Of a stretch of 64,000 nucleotides of DNA, positions 20,343 to 31,417 are shown in pieces. The notes under the pieces are model-generated. The model did no database searches and was not told where the DNA came from. It worked only from the letters and a program-made list of their open reading frames with translations. This stretch comes from Prostheceraeus crozeri (Eukaryota; Platyhelminthes; Polycladida; Euryleptidae): assembly GCA_907163375.1 (NCBI GenBank), contig CAJQUW010007115.1, positions 62,001-126,000 on the forward strand. The letters run 5' to 3'. Positions within the stretch are counted from its first letter, which is position 1, and each line of letters begins with the position of its first letter. The translations under genes and the position numbers were made by a program.

Positions 20343-20734
20343 CTACAGCAACACTGCGGCACCTGCTACAACTTTCCCTAGTGGACTGTTGAGTACATTG
20401 TAAATGCTGTTTCCAATATCATTCAACATATTCAAAAACCCACCACCTCCACGCTGAACTGAGTTCCGCCTTTTCATATCACTGCTTCTTGGATTTGAAA
20501 ATTTTATAATGCTGTTAGAGAATCAGTACTCAATAAAGGCCTGCATATTGGGAGGTATTTGTGTATTGCAAAAGCCAAATCACGGATGAAATCATCACTT
20601 GAGTTTTGAATTAATTTGCACTTAACTTTATTGCTTCGCATGCTGTTTAATTTTCGCAACGCCTTCTTAAACTGACTTGAAGGTCTAAAAGAACCACTCT
20701 TCCGAGAAAAAGATGCCTTTCGTTTTGCAGTCAT
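20343..20734 (-). pseudogene. Small basic protein with C-terminal GG-hydrophobic segment, frameshifted
   Basis: The first frame (20504-20734) encodes a basic N-part (MTAKRKASFSRKSG) and SSDDFIRDLAFAIHKYL. The continuation is in another frame that is also open on its own from ATG 20477 to stop 20343 (44 codons): MKRRNSVQRGGGGFLNMLND, then IGNSIYNVL. A basic region followed by QRGGGF and a hydrophobic amphipathic tail is a recurrent small Polinton/adintovirus product, compared by some with the membrane-active part of adenovirus pVI. The frame change lies near 20500-20520. If the 44-codon frame is used alone, it is a separate tiny gene. Confidence 0.55.
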
Positions 20735-20800
20735 TTTTATTGTGTTAAAAGCAAAGCATTTATGAAAATATACATTTTCGCTTAGTTCTATGCAACAAAG

Positions 20801-21412
20801 TCAAACGGTAACAGATGGTAGGTCGTAGTCATCAACATCACTCAAGGTCTGAGTCGTTGCAGTTATAAGCTGCTCTATATTACACATTAAATCCTTTGAT
20901 AGAGGACAGCATGAACAGCATGGTTTTGAAGCGAAGACTTTTAAAAGATTAGCATAGTATGCTCTAAACTTGATTATGTCCCGCTCATTTTGCACTGCCA
21001 CATTGACGCTCATCGACGGGGGTCCGGTAAACATGTCCGCCTTCAATTTACTACCATTTTCCTCATAGTGGCTAAATACGATTATATCATGCAAACAAGT
21101 CTTCAATTTCCGTGTTCTCATTTCACAATAGCAACGAGAACTCTGTGGAAAAGCTTCCGTCAAACTCAGAGGCTTGAACACTTCATCGAGCCAAAATCTT
21201 AGTACTCGCGTAAGGGCATTGGTAAATGTCCTCATTAAGAGTTTCTGAAGTTCAATATCATCTTCACAATGGTAGAATGTGACAATATCCTCCATCAGAT
21301 CTATGAGATCAGCTTTGTAACCAACAACATCATTTGCAGAGTAGAAAATCTTGCCAGTATACAGATTGTCTTTGTGAATAATTGAAACAGGAATGATCGT
21401 GGTAAATGGCAT
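20801..21412 (-). CDS. 203-aa Polinton protein of unknown function
   Basis: Intact frame from ATG 21412 (MPFTTIIPVSII). It is helical in character, with paired cysteines near the C-terminus (CCSCCPLSKDLMC near 164-176) and an acidic end (SDVDDYDLPS). No family is recognised. A TATA box (21468-21475) lies about 56-63 bases upstream. It sits between the UBA-RING gene and the small basic gene, on the same strand. Confidence 0.55.
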   Translation of the reverse strand: MPFTTIIPVSIIHKDNLYTGKIFYSANDVVGYKADLIDLMEDIVTFYHCEDDIELQKLLMRTFTNALTRVLRFWLDEVFKPLSLTEAFPQSSRCYCEMRTRKLKTCLHDIIVFSHYEENGSKLKADMFTGPPSMSVNVAVQNERDIIKFRAYYANLLKVFASKPCCSCCPLSKDLMCNIEQLITATTQTLSDVDDYDLPSVTV

Positions 21413-21467
21413 GTTTATTAATGTCTACAATCCTCAACAAGCATGGTTGTAATAGAAGTGTGATAAC

Positions 21468-21475
21468 CTTATATA
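21468..21475 (-). promoter_or_regulatory. TATA box for the 203-aa protein gene
   Basis: Minus-strand TATATAAG about 60 bases upstream of the ATG at 21412. Confidence 0.6.
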
Positions 21476-21522
21476 CAAAAGCTGCACAATAGCAACCAAT
21501 CACAGACACGCATGATGACTCA

Positions 21523-22028
21523 TCATGAACGATATACAGTGACTGTTGAAATTATTTCTTCATCACAAAGGGGACAAAATATAGTTTCCAAGGGTATATA
21601 GCATGTAGAACACATGACAAAATGAGAACATGGTAACAAGAGAAGGGATTTTCCCCGTTCAAAACACCTTATGCAGTTCCGTTCACATAATAATTCAAAC
21701 GTCTCTATTTCTAATTTCTTTCTGAAGTCACTTTCATTGATAGAACATTTCGATAAATCAATTGAAGGTTTCACTTTTTTATCTCCGTTTCAGAAAGTTC
21801 CAATTTCATCCTCCTCATTTCACTGTCTTTATAATGTAGCATTGAGAAATCTTCTATCCAACTACGATCCAAATTAGCATTCATGGTATGCTCATCCAGA
21901 TCCATTAGTCGTTCAACTAAATCACCAGCTTTGATATTTTCACTTAGATATGTAACAGTTTCTATAGCCTTTAGCGAATAACCAAGGTTTCTTGCAACAA
22001 TCCATGAAATTGGGAAACTAGTCATCAA
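21523..22028 (-). pseudogene. UBA plus RING (IAP-like) protein, split by a one-base shift in an A-run
   Basis: The N-terminal frame (21771-22028) has a UBA-like segment: ARNLGYSLKAIETVTYLSEN, then LVERLMDLDEH. The C-terminal frame (21523-21774) holds a C3HC4 RING: CIRC, PCSH, MCSTC and CPLC in the spacing and position (extreme C-terminus) of inhibitor-of-apoptosis proteins. The first frame ends at TGA just after a run of six A (about 21778), and the second continues across the same point in another frame. It is either a frameshift mutation or, less likely, programmed slippage. No BIR domain is visible. UBA and RING would give ubiquitin binding and E3 ligase activity, plausibly against host cell death; that role is inference. 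Confidence 0.7.
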
Positions 22029-22095
22029 TAATCACATAAACAAACAACTTTCACGTATTCATAATTTAACCTAGTTATGAAAATCAATACAATTG

Positions 22096-22432
22096 TCATA
22101 ATGGTCACAATTGTCGCATTTGAGCAAGCAGTCTCAAAACAAACATCTGTTTAAGTTCCGAAATAGATGTTCGCATCCCTATTCTAATTCACATACTCTA
22201 ATTCAATTTCGGAACAAGCCGTTCCGATCCCAACACACAAATAAGTGTACCGAATCATTAAGTATGATCTCAATTCGGCTATCAATCGGAACGCGGTTCC
22301 TATTTACATGATCGAAACATGTTCCGATTGGCAATTCGGAACATGTTCCTATCCATGTTCGCATTGGCAATTCGTAACATGTTCCTATCCAGGTACCTAT
22401 CCACTATCAGTGCGTCCGCAAAACTAACTACT
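22096..22432 (-). repeat. Polinton right terminal inverted repeat
   Basis: About 337 bp matching 2422-2735 in inverted orientation, with one extra iteron-like unit (AACATGTTCCGATTGGCAAT) near 22317-22340. Perfect palindromes such as GGAACATGTTCC and the imperfect CGGAACAAGCCGTTCCG are repeated through it. Confidence 0.93.
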
Positions 22433-22438
22433 GTGAAG
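22433..22438. repeat. Polinton target-site duplication, right (GTGAAG)
   Basis: Perfect copy of 2416-2421, directly after the CTAACTACT end of the right terminal repeat. Confidence 0.93.
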
Positions 22439-23135
22439 TCCGTAAAACAGCATGCCAGAAGAAATCAGATTATAGAATACACTTTCCGGCCATTCCAAAA
22501 GATACGAGTATTTTATGTAATGGATTACTTGGTCTCACATCGAATGCAGACACGATACATATTTTATCGAAAAAAGCATGCCATTCATACACATCATGTT
22601 TATGTGCTACAATTCGACCTAGTAGTTTCATATGATCATATACTCATTTTAAAATTCGCTGCGCCAGGATACTAAGGTGTGGGAATTAAATTGTTCATGG
22701 TGCAGATATTTATGGTGCAAAATGCAAATTTCTGCTCTGTTACGATAGGTTTGGAAATTTATTTCACATGCGTTCATACTTCAGGAACACCTGTATTATA
22801 CTACTACTTTTCTGGATCACCATTAGCATAAGATATTTTCAAGACAATACATCAGTTGCGCTTGGGACATGAGGTAATTTTAAATTTCTTCCTCATGAAA
22901 TGACTCTGATGAAATTTTTCATGATATGTACTCATAGCAGACAGATAACACGATGTAATTGTGCACTTTTTAGAAGATTCAGCCAAATTAATGCACAAAT
23001 CAACCAAACATTTTCTTTCATTTAATAATTAATTATATGTGTTGAATTGCTACAGAAACACTGATTTAAAAAGTAGGTGATTGACTTACTCCTATTCACA
23101 TCTTGCTCTGACGCCGTAGCGAACAGACGCATCTC
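22439..23135. other. DHX9 intron sequence between Polinton and LINE
   Basis: AT-rich with no recognised gene or repeat boundary. One open frame extends out of the Polinton end and is not supported. Confidence 0.45.
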
Positions 23136-25822
23136 ATGCGCGGCTCGTTCAGGTTATCTGTGCATTTCTGCAATATCTTGAGCATTTTTATTATCTTGTG
23201 GACTACATTGTCAATTTTGTCATCATTCGATTCGTTTCATCGTTCGCCAGCCTTTGCCACTACTTTTGAACCACTTACTTCTAATCCGGCCTCAGTAACT
23301 CAAAAATTCAAATTTCTGAGTGATCATGGCTTTGTTCCGTGTGATCCTGTCATCCAACAGCATGCGCGAATGACGTCATCTCCACGCATCTGCTACTCTC
23401 GTTCAGATCTACTGTAGCTCCGATAGAATTATCCTCTCCCACGCAAACAAAGAAGGTGTCTCTGATTTGTGTTGCAAAATTTTTTATGATGTTAGTTTTG
23501 ATGTTAGCTTTGATGTTAGTATTTGTGTCATCTATCACCCTTATTGGGGTAAAGTATCTGCACATTCTACATTACTTGAACATCTTCAACTATTATTAGA
23601 TGATTGTCAAACACGGCACTTTATCATTACCGGGGACATCAATGATTTGAGACTTTATTGATGACTTTTTCTTGCTTACCGATTTTCAGCAACTTGTCAC
23701 TTCTTCTACTAGACGGAAGAATGTACTTGATATTGTTGCTTCCAACCAACCTTTTGTGTTTGACTTTCCAAATTGTGTTGCCCCTTTACGCCGTTCTGAC
23801 CACAAGGGTGTTTTTATTCAACCTGCTAAAATCAAATCAACTCCTCCTGCTAAAATTAAGGTGCGTTCTTTTTCTCCTTCATCATTCGCTTCATGTAAGC
23901 AATATCTATGCATCAGTTGATTGGCACAAATGCTGTCTTTATCTTGATAATATCAACCACATAGTTGAAAACTTTCAGAAGTTCCTGTTTTTTGTCTTCA
24001 AGATTTTTACGAACGAAAAACGGTTCGCATGAGGTGTACAGAGCCACCATGGATGACCCCAGCTTTAAAAGTTCTCTCTGATTCTCGAGACAAGGCTCTT
24101 AACAACGGGAACTATGGGAAGTACCAGCTCCCTAGGGAAAGGTACCTTGATGCTCTCTCCAAAGCTACAAGAAAGCACTTTAACAGTTTGAATTCTTTAT
24201 CTAACACGGATAGGTGGAAAACAGTAAATTCCCAATTGGAAGGTCTCAATTCGAAACTTGATATCGATGAGTCAACTGCACATAAGCTGAACGGTAAGTT
24301 CTTTCCCTCTTTATCCTCTGGTAATTTGCATGAGTTCTGTGATAGTCGAAAGATGGCTACCTCTAATTTCTCCAGTGTTGATGAAGTACAAACTGCGTCT
24401 ATGATTCGGCAATCCAAATCAAATTCAATTGGTCATGATGGTTTGCCGGGTACTTCTTCCGATCGTTTATCGATGAATTATCAGCTCCTCTTACTGATAT
24501 ATTCAATCGCTGTTTATAGTCAGGTGTTTTACCGTATTTCTGGAAATCGGCCAATATTCTTCCCTTACCCAAAGGATGATCATCGTCCTATTTGAATCCT
24601 TAACTTCCTAAGCAAAATCATGAAAAAGCTCGTCAGAGATTGGATTCTCCTTCCCTCAATGAATCATCAGTTCGACTTTCGCCAATTTGGCTTTATCCCA
24701 AAACGTTCCGGTGGCTGCACGAATGCTCTTCTTGCAATAAGGCTAACAGTCTTACAGCATATTTCCATTGACCCTTTTCATCATGCTTGACTCATTGCCA
24801 TCGACTTCCGCAAGGCTTTCGATTCCGTTAGTCACACTACCCTTTTGCAATCCCTCATTAATAACTTCGGATGCGATTCTTTCGTTATTCGGTTTATTCA
24901 GAGCTTTTTGTCAAATAGATTCCAGCGTGTCCATTTGGCTGACATGGTTACCCCCTGGAGGCAGGTAACCAGTGGTGTCCCGCAGGGATCTGTCCTGGGA
25001 CCTCTTCTTTTTGTTACAATGGTTGACAACCTTCCTTATTTACCTGAAACAAAAGTTATTGCGCATGCTGATGACATTACCCTCATTAATTTGAGTAAAG
25101 AGGATACTGACACTTTTCCGAGAGCTGTTAATATCTTCAGCAATTGGGCTTCCTCTAAAAAGCTTTCGATTAATGTTGATAAGACCAAGTGCATGACCGC
25201 TACTCGGAATAATTGTAATCCTTTGACTTTTCCTGTTGTTGTAAATGGCACCATCATTGAAGAAACAAATGCATTGAGATCCTCGGTGTTCACTTTCCTC
25301 ATGACACCAAATGGGACATTCAGTTCGCTCATTTGTATAATAAATGTTGTGAATGATGTCCATGGTTAAGCGCCTCAGAAGAAATTGTAACCCTGGTTTT
25401 GTTATTTGACAGGCCTATGTTGGTCCTGTGTATAGCCACATGGTGTTTTGCAGGCCTGATAATCTGCGATATTTCCGTGAGCAACTTTAAAAAGCTCGAA
25501 CGTTTGGATCGTGTTACTCAAGAATGGGCTAATATGAAGAACATTCCCAGCTTGCAAAGCAGACTTGATAAAAGCAGCGTCAAAATTGTCAAGAAAATTT
25601 CTTGCATGAAAGAGAAACATCCTTTGTCTGTGTTTTTTGATGTCAGGAGGAGTGAGCGTGGCATGAAGCGTTCAAGAATTTTGTGGCCTTTAAACAGGCG
25701 TCTTGTTATGTACCACAAAAGTTTTGTTAAGTTTTCTGTACACTCCTGATATTGCTTTGATGCCATTTTGTGTCATTACCGCCCTTTGTAATTGACAATA
25801 AAGACTTACTATTATCATTATT
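23136..25822 (+). mobile_element. Decayed non-LTR retrotransposon (APE endonuclease plus RT)
   Basis: Several consecutive plus-strand frames make one LINE ORF2. The endonuclease C-part shows VIYHPYWGKVS near 23530, IITGDIN near 23625, LLTDFQQLV, RKNVLDIVAS and SDHKGVF near 23800. A linker (EPPWMTPALKVLSDSRDKAL near 24040) precedes the RT: HRPISIL region near 24585, GFIPKRSGGCTNA near 24690, IDFRKAFDSV near 24800, GVPQGSVLGPLLF near 24975, HADDITL near 25065 and KLSINVDKTKC near 25160. It ends in an AATAAAGACTTACTATTATC tail. Stops and frameshifts are numerous and the 5' end is missing. Jockey/CR1-like order; the clade is not resolved. Confidence 0.85.
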
Positions 25823-27381
25823 GCAAGTTGATTAATAAAAATGTAATTTCTGATTAATTACACTGATTACTTCTAGAACAGTCTAAAGAGTCTTTAGACA
25901 ACTAGTGTTAATTACAATCTTTATACAGTATCTGAACAAGTACGAGTGCCAGTATTGGCAGTTGGCGTCGTCCACCTTTTCAAGATACTGTTTAAAATCT
26001 ATTGAAAAGGATTTCATGTAGCAATTTAGCTCAAATAAAACAAATGACTATTATGCGTCGCACGGCCCTACATCAATTTGCGTGTGATTGCATCATCAAA
26101 ACATTGCGATGTACTCCTTTTGCACAAAGATTTATGGAAGATGAATTAATCAATCGGCATGAAGTGGCCTCTGATGAGCGCTATAACCGACGCATGTACA
26201 ATGCAGAGATGTAGCTGGTCCGAAACATTCCAGATCGAACCGCTGACCGGACTTTCAGCGGACTATCACCAACAACGTGATACTGTATAATGATACTTCA
26301 TGAAAGTGGAAACTGTTAAGTACTTGTCGATGCACTCACCAATAATATTAACTTCCAATTTTGTATGATAGCTTACGCAAAAATTACGTTACGCTACAAT
26401 TATGTTGCCCTGTGTCTCGATTCCAATTTGATCATGATACTAGCTTATCATGCAAAGTAGCAATCATGCGATGATGATGTATTTTGACATGTACAGGATG
26501 GTTAGATTAAATTGGATATGTTGCCAAATAGCTATTCATCTTAGAAATAGATCACATAGCATTGGGGCATTTCAGATACTTCAGATTTTGCCCTGATGGC
26601 GAAAGCATCCGGAACATTAAACTAGAAAATACCGACCAATGAAAAACAGGTTTGTCTACTTTGAATAAAATCTGAAAATCTTCGAGAAAATAGAGCAGAA
26701 ACCCCGATAAAGCGATGAAGGCAAAAAAGTAGCGCAATTAGCGCAGTGGTGGTCACTATGGGGTGAATATTCTTCCACAGCCGCTTTCTGAGAGACAGTC
26801 TGTGTCGCAGTGGATGTTGCGATAATCAACTGCAAAATATATATTCACGAGTAGTTGGGTAGATTCGTCGTCAGAGGTGCGTCAAGTGTACAGGAAAGTT
26901 TCCTTGCTGATCAGGAACTCAGGTTGACGAGATCTGACTGTTCCTTTGCATTTCACCCTTCCATCTGGCAGCATAACCAAACCAACGCAGCCTGATCGGA
27001 GAATGAAATCGGTTAAGGGATCAATAAGGTCCATCCAAAATGAGGATCTCCCCAAATGATGGCATTTTTCGACTCCCACTCTCCTTGTCCGAATGTATCC
27101 TAACCTTTTGATCCTCCCCTTCCTCAAGACGTCCTCATTTCCACAGAGCTTTACAGGTTGCAGTATTTATATACGATATTAAAACATACTTACATAGTAT
27201 CTAAATGAATGCATGAATGTCATCATATATTACAATTGGTGGACAATTGATCCCCACACCTTGCCTTAATGTCGGCGGTCACAATTGTGACGTGTTATTT
27301 ATTCATTGATTACTATTCGCTTGAAAACACTGATGTGTGGTGGTGAGGGTTTGACCCTGCCAATTGACACAGTCGCGTAAG
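25823..27381. other. DHX9 intron sequence without recognised gene
   Basis: Open frames at 26002-26214 and 26882-27127 show no domain or codon pattern worth naming. No repeat was detected by eye. Confidence 0.4.
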
Positions 27382-27454
27382 TGGCTCGTAGCTCAGTTGG
27401 TTAGAGCACAAGTCTAGTTAACCTTCGTCGTAGGTTCGAATCCTACCAGGCGCG
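27382..27454 (+). tRNA. tRNA-like sequence (pseudo-tRNA or SINE head), anticodon position AGT
   Basis: The internal promoter boxes are good: A box TAGCTCAGTTGG and B box GGTTCGAATCC. The D stem GCTC/GAGC and T stem GTAGG/CCTAC pair perfectly. The anticodon stem has two mismatches and the acceptor ends (TGGCTCG with CAGGCGC) pair poorly, so it is probably not a functional tRNA. The anticodon position reads AGT (Thr). Confidence 0.5.
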
Positions 27455-27834
27455 CATCTTTTGCATGGCAATTTGATCCATCGTTTTTTAATTTCATTGT
27501 TGTAAATATCATTTTTGCATTACATGGCACTCAAGTTTACAATATGCCTATACATTTAATCAGTAAATCAGAAACATTTCCTTGAAGATATCAGCATTAT
27601 GTGTTATTAATAGGCCAATACAACAGCCGTAACTTTCTTTAGTTCTCAAATTCTATCATATGCACTCTCTTTAACTTCACGTGAAAATTACACCTTATCT
27701 ATTAACTTCACACGTGGAATTTGTGGTTTTATAATTATACGTGTACTTATAATACGCTACCTCATCTGATCGATCAGTAGAAAAAAAGGAAAAATAATGA
27801 AGGACAACTACCGGTATGGTTAGATAAAATGTAA
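27455..27834. other. DHX9 intron sequence
   Basis: AT-rich with no gene seen. If the tRNA-like sequence heads a SINE, its body would lie here, but no second copy is visible. Confidence 0.35.
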
Positions 27835-27842
27835 CATAGCAC
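27835..27842. repeat. hAT target-site duplication, left (CATAGCAC)
   Basis: Perfect 8-base copy of 31984-31991, next to the TAGGGTTGC end. Confidence 0.9.
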
Positions 27843-28428
27843 TAGGGTTGCGATATTTAAAATATGATATTTTAAATATGTTTTAAATATATTTTAAATA
27901 TGGTTAAAAAAAACATTGTTTTTAATATGTTTTTTTAAAAATTGTTAGGTATTGTTTTTACTGCTGTAATACTGTAGTAAAGTCAGTATTTTTGTTATTT
28001 CGATAAACAATCCACAATTCTTGAGACGATGTAACCCAATTTGTGTATGTATGATTGCGTATTAAATGTCAGTAATTCAATATTTTGAAGAACATGCTTT
28101 CCTAAAGTAGAAAGAGTTGAGTTTACTCTATAACGGTAGACAATAATAACCTCTTCTATCAAGGTATAAAACTGCGGTGCTATGGCTGATAATCACCAGC
28201 ATCAGCGGATGTGTAAAAAACAAGTTCTAGTCTTTCTCCGCATGCGGCTAAGTTTGACTCACAATGATGACGCATTCATCACGTGATGAATGGCTGACGT
28301 GACGGTGACTCAATCTCATACGAAATTGACAATTGGATATTACAAGCATACAATCAAAATCAAGAACTTTTCAACGTGAACTCCTAAATTCACTTGATTA
28401 GTGAAAGTGTCACCGAAAGGTTGTTGCG

Positions 28429-28702
28429 ATGGTTGGAAAAGCTGGGGTGTGCGGGCGAAAGCCTAGCATTTCAAACAAGTATTTCACTATAAAATCTGAC
28501 GGAAGAACTTACTCATGTAAATTTTGTTCCTGGGAAACAAAGCAATGTGCCACCAAAAGGACAAAACATCTCGTCCAAAAGTGCATGTGTGTGTGTGATT
28601 GGTGGATCTGCGACAGGAACTGAAATGCCCCCACCAGCGAAGTCCGCAGCACTGACACCAAGTGATGAACAGCAGCCAACTTCCTCAAAATCTACCTCTC
28701 AG
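28429..28702 (+). pseudogene. hAT transposase BED-type zinc finger exon
   Basis: From ATG 28429 the frame encodes KYFTIKSDGRTYSCKFC then THLxQKC-type residues (KRTKHLVQKC), a BED finger that binds the transposon ends. The frame stops at 28623, but a neighbouring frame continues to a good donor (CAG/GTGAGT) at 28702, so a one-base change is likely near 28590. Confidence 0.7.
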
Positions 28703-29258
28703 GTGAGTTGATATCAAGATTGCCTTGTCTAGTAAGTCTATTATATCCCAAGAAAAGTAAGTGTAATGTAGACAGTACACACTATATTCAATAGATTCTG
28801 ATGTAGGTCATGTGATTCTTCTTAAATATTTCAGAATAATCAATTACGGTCAATAGTGGGACTCATTTGTTTTCTATTTTACTCACCGGCAATATTCATT
28901 CAAGGCCTACATGGCAAGATGATAACACAGTATAGATAGTACGATAGGTGCATAAAATAGTGCTTGTCATATCTTTCCGATGAGGGTCAGTGGATTCATC
29001 GCAAGTTAAACACGGGTTGCACTCACAGAGGACTGAAAAGCATTGAAAGTTCGCTTAAGCGCTTGACCAACGATTTCGATCAGTAGAATTTTATACTCAT
29101 ACTCATCATCCTGCGACAATTTTTTTGGATTGCACGAGTATTTAATTTAAGTATTTATTTAAGTGTTCAAGAATATGTTTAAGCAGCTAATATAACTAAA
29201 GTTGAAGTTCTTAAAATGTGGAAGCCTAACGATTAAAGTGAAAATGGATAAGTCACTC

Positions 29259-29431
29259 CCTTCTATTTACGACTTTTTATTCACCAAAAGTTACACAAAG
29301 TTAAAAAGTACCCGATGCGTTTCGTCCGAAGACAGTTTCAAGGGACCCTTGAGACTGTCTTCGGACGAAACGCGTCGGGTACTTTTTAACTTTGTGTAAC
29401 TTTTGGTGAATAAAAAGTCGTAAATAGAAGG
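29259..29431. repeat. 173-bp near-perfect palindrome nested in the hAT element
   Basis: The left arm begins CCTTCTATTTACGAC and the right arm ends GTCGTAAATAGAAGG, with the centre at AAGGGACCCTT near 29343. The arms are about 85 bases with only a few mismatches and essentially no loop. It could be a snap-back MITE or a hairpin. One short open frame across it has no coding meaning. Confidence 0.85.
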
Positions 29432-29746
29432 CAGTTGCTATGTAATTCTCTATGCAATTGAAGACAACTTATCTTGAAATGAACCTCCCGTATCGACGCA
29501 CAACGAGTGCTACAAAAGCTATGTTGCAAATAGATATTCTAATTGCGAATTTTTACCTTTAAGTCGGCTTTATCAAACAAGTTCTGCTTAATTTTTAAAA
29601 TTAATCAAAGTATAGACCTACTTTTTATTATTTGTTTGCTTCGTATCCATCTATGCCAGTCCATGACTTTTCGACTCTTGTTTGATCAACTTTCGTAATA
29701 GGATTTTCGCAATCTAATAATAGTCAAACAGATCTTCGGTGTAGCC

Positions 29747-30319
29747 ATGTTAATCTTTTGTAGGTGGTTATCATGGGAAGCATCCTTGAAAAGTCTTGAC
29801 GTAAATCGTGCACCTCTTCAGAGATTATGTGTTGACGATGACGCACATGTTCAAGCGCAGGTGGCCCCTGTCAAGCGCGACCTTCTCTCTGATATCCTGT
29901 GGGATCGTGTCAAATCAACGATGAGAGTTGTGTCAGAAATCAGTCGATGGATTGCTGTATTTGAATCAAACATTCCTCGTGCCTCTCTGGTTCCATGTGG
30001 ATTGAGGGCTATAAATGCAGAACTTATCGATAATTCAGCCTTGAGTCAGTCTCCCCTCAGTAGTTGTGATGAGAACTCGTTCAAACAAAAACTACAAAAT
30101 CGCCAGGAGTTCATTTCAGGAGAGAGTGGTGTTCTACATGCTGCAAATATTCTGGACCCTCATCGAAGAGGACAAGACTTGAACTCTATTCAAATATTGT
30201 CTGGAATTCAATTGATCACAAAATGGAGTAACTCTTCTTCAACTGACCCAACGAATGTCATGACCGAACTCGCCGAGTTTCGAACTAAGACTGGGCGATT
30301 CTCATCCGATTTCATTTAG
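29747..30319 (+). pseudogene. hAT transposase core fragment
   Basis: A 190-aa open stretch with hAT features: WLSWEASLKSLDVNRAPLQRL near the start, then WDRVKSTMRVV and a histidine-containing LHAANILDPHRRG near residue 128. An acceptor-like CTTTTGTAG lies just before 29762, so it may be an internal exon. The frame ends with TAG at 30317-30319. It is incomplete against a full transposase (about 600-700 aa). Confidence 0.7.
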
Positions 30320-31117
30320 ACGGCAGTAGCACCTGACGATACTATAGCGTCTGATATTATACTGAAATATCACAACAATATGCCCCCTCTTACCTGGTAA
30401 GCTTGCGTAGCTGAGCCATGTGGTTGTCTATTGGTAGAAATATTTTCCTGAGTCATCTTCCAAAGATAATCTTAAACCATATGTCAATCAATTTTATTGT
30501 ATTGAAGGGGTATAGTGCTGCGTATTGAAACATGCACAATGCATGCACGTATTTTGTTAATGGATATTTTGATTTGTGAGATAAACATGTGTAACTGCAA
30601 AGGATAATTCAAGATTATATCAAAGTCAAGAACTTCATATGCGGTATACCTCTAATTAGGTCTATCTGACCCCAGGCTCAACATTTTGCTTTTCTTCTGT
30701 TACTTGTGTTCCATCTGTGCGCCTTACTTTTACTAATACGTATAAATTATCTGGAGTCAATCATTGAGCACACACAGCATAGCTTGTACGTAGAAATTTT
30801 GATAAGAGTGTGTTTCACTATGTTAAAGTATGACTACGCAAATTCTGTTTAGAGGTACCACTTGAACGACATTTGTTATCAGGATAGATCAAATTTGAAT
30901 ACCAGTGTTGTGTACATGTATGTGGCTTCTCAGTACAGCTGGACACATCGTGTCCATGGGAATTGGAATTTGTATCGATATTTCTTAGTTAACGGAAGTT
31001 AACGTTCCGTTTGTGTACATATTACATGGGGATTATTTAATATTTTTTTTTAATATTCCTGCAGTCTTAAATGCTTCCTTCTTAGTGCGATATGTTAACA
31101 GCGTACTTTAAACGAGC

Positions 31118-31417
31118 ATGAAAAGTCGGAATATAAACATGACCATCTTATCTTTCAGGTGGTCTGCATTTTTCGCTGACACCCCACTGTTTCATGTAGC
31201 AAACAGAATTCTTTCTATTGTGCCTCATTCTGCAAACGTGGAGAGGATCAATAGCAAGATGAATTTCATTCATTCAAAGACGCGGAATAGACTACATTTG
31301 GAAAAAGTTACGAAGCTAATGAAGATAACATGCAACATGGGACTTCAAAAAGTATTTGTTGACGATTGCTTCCCATTTGATGCAGATGATGAAAGTGACG
31401 TTGAGTATGTTGAGTGA
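31118..31417 (+). pseudogene. hAT C-terminal dimerisation (hATC) fragment
   Basis: Contains LFHVANRILSIVPHSANVER then INSKMNFIHSKTRNRL, the hATC pattern, and an acidic C-terminal end. It is probably the last exon, entered at the acceptor-like CTTTCAG at 31152-31158. Confidence 0.75.

Larger units (their letters stand above)
2422..22432. mobile_element. Polinton/Maverick (adintovirus-like) element, 20,011 bp
   Basis: The element is bounded by inverted repeats beginning AGTAGTTAG and ending CTAACTACT, and by a perfect 6-bp duplication GTGAAG (2416-2421 and 22433-22438). A 6-bp duplication, a 15-20 kb size and an initial AG are hallmarks of Polintons. The gene set agrees: protein-primed DNA polymerase B, retrovirus-like integrase, adenain-like protease, packaging ATPase, hexon-type capsid protein and penton. 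Early-type genes lie on the plus strand at left and virion genes on the minus strand at right, converging at 12.88 kb. Many genes carry frameshifts or stops, so this is an inactivated endogenous copy, although the ends and several frames remain well preserved. Confidence 0.95.
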
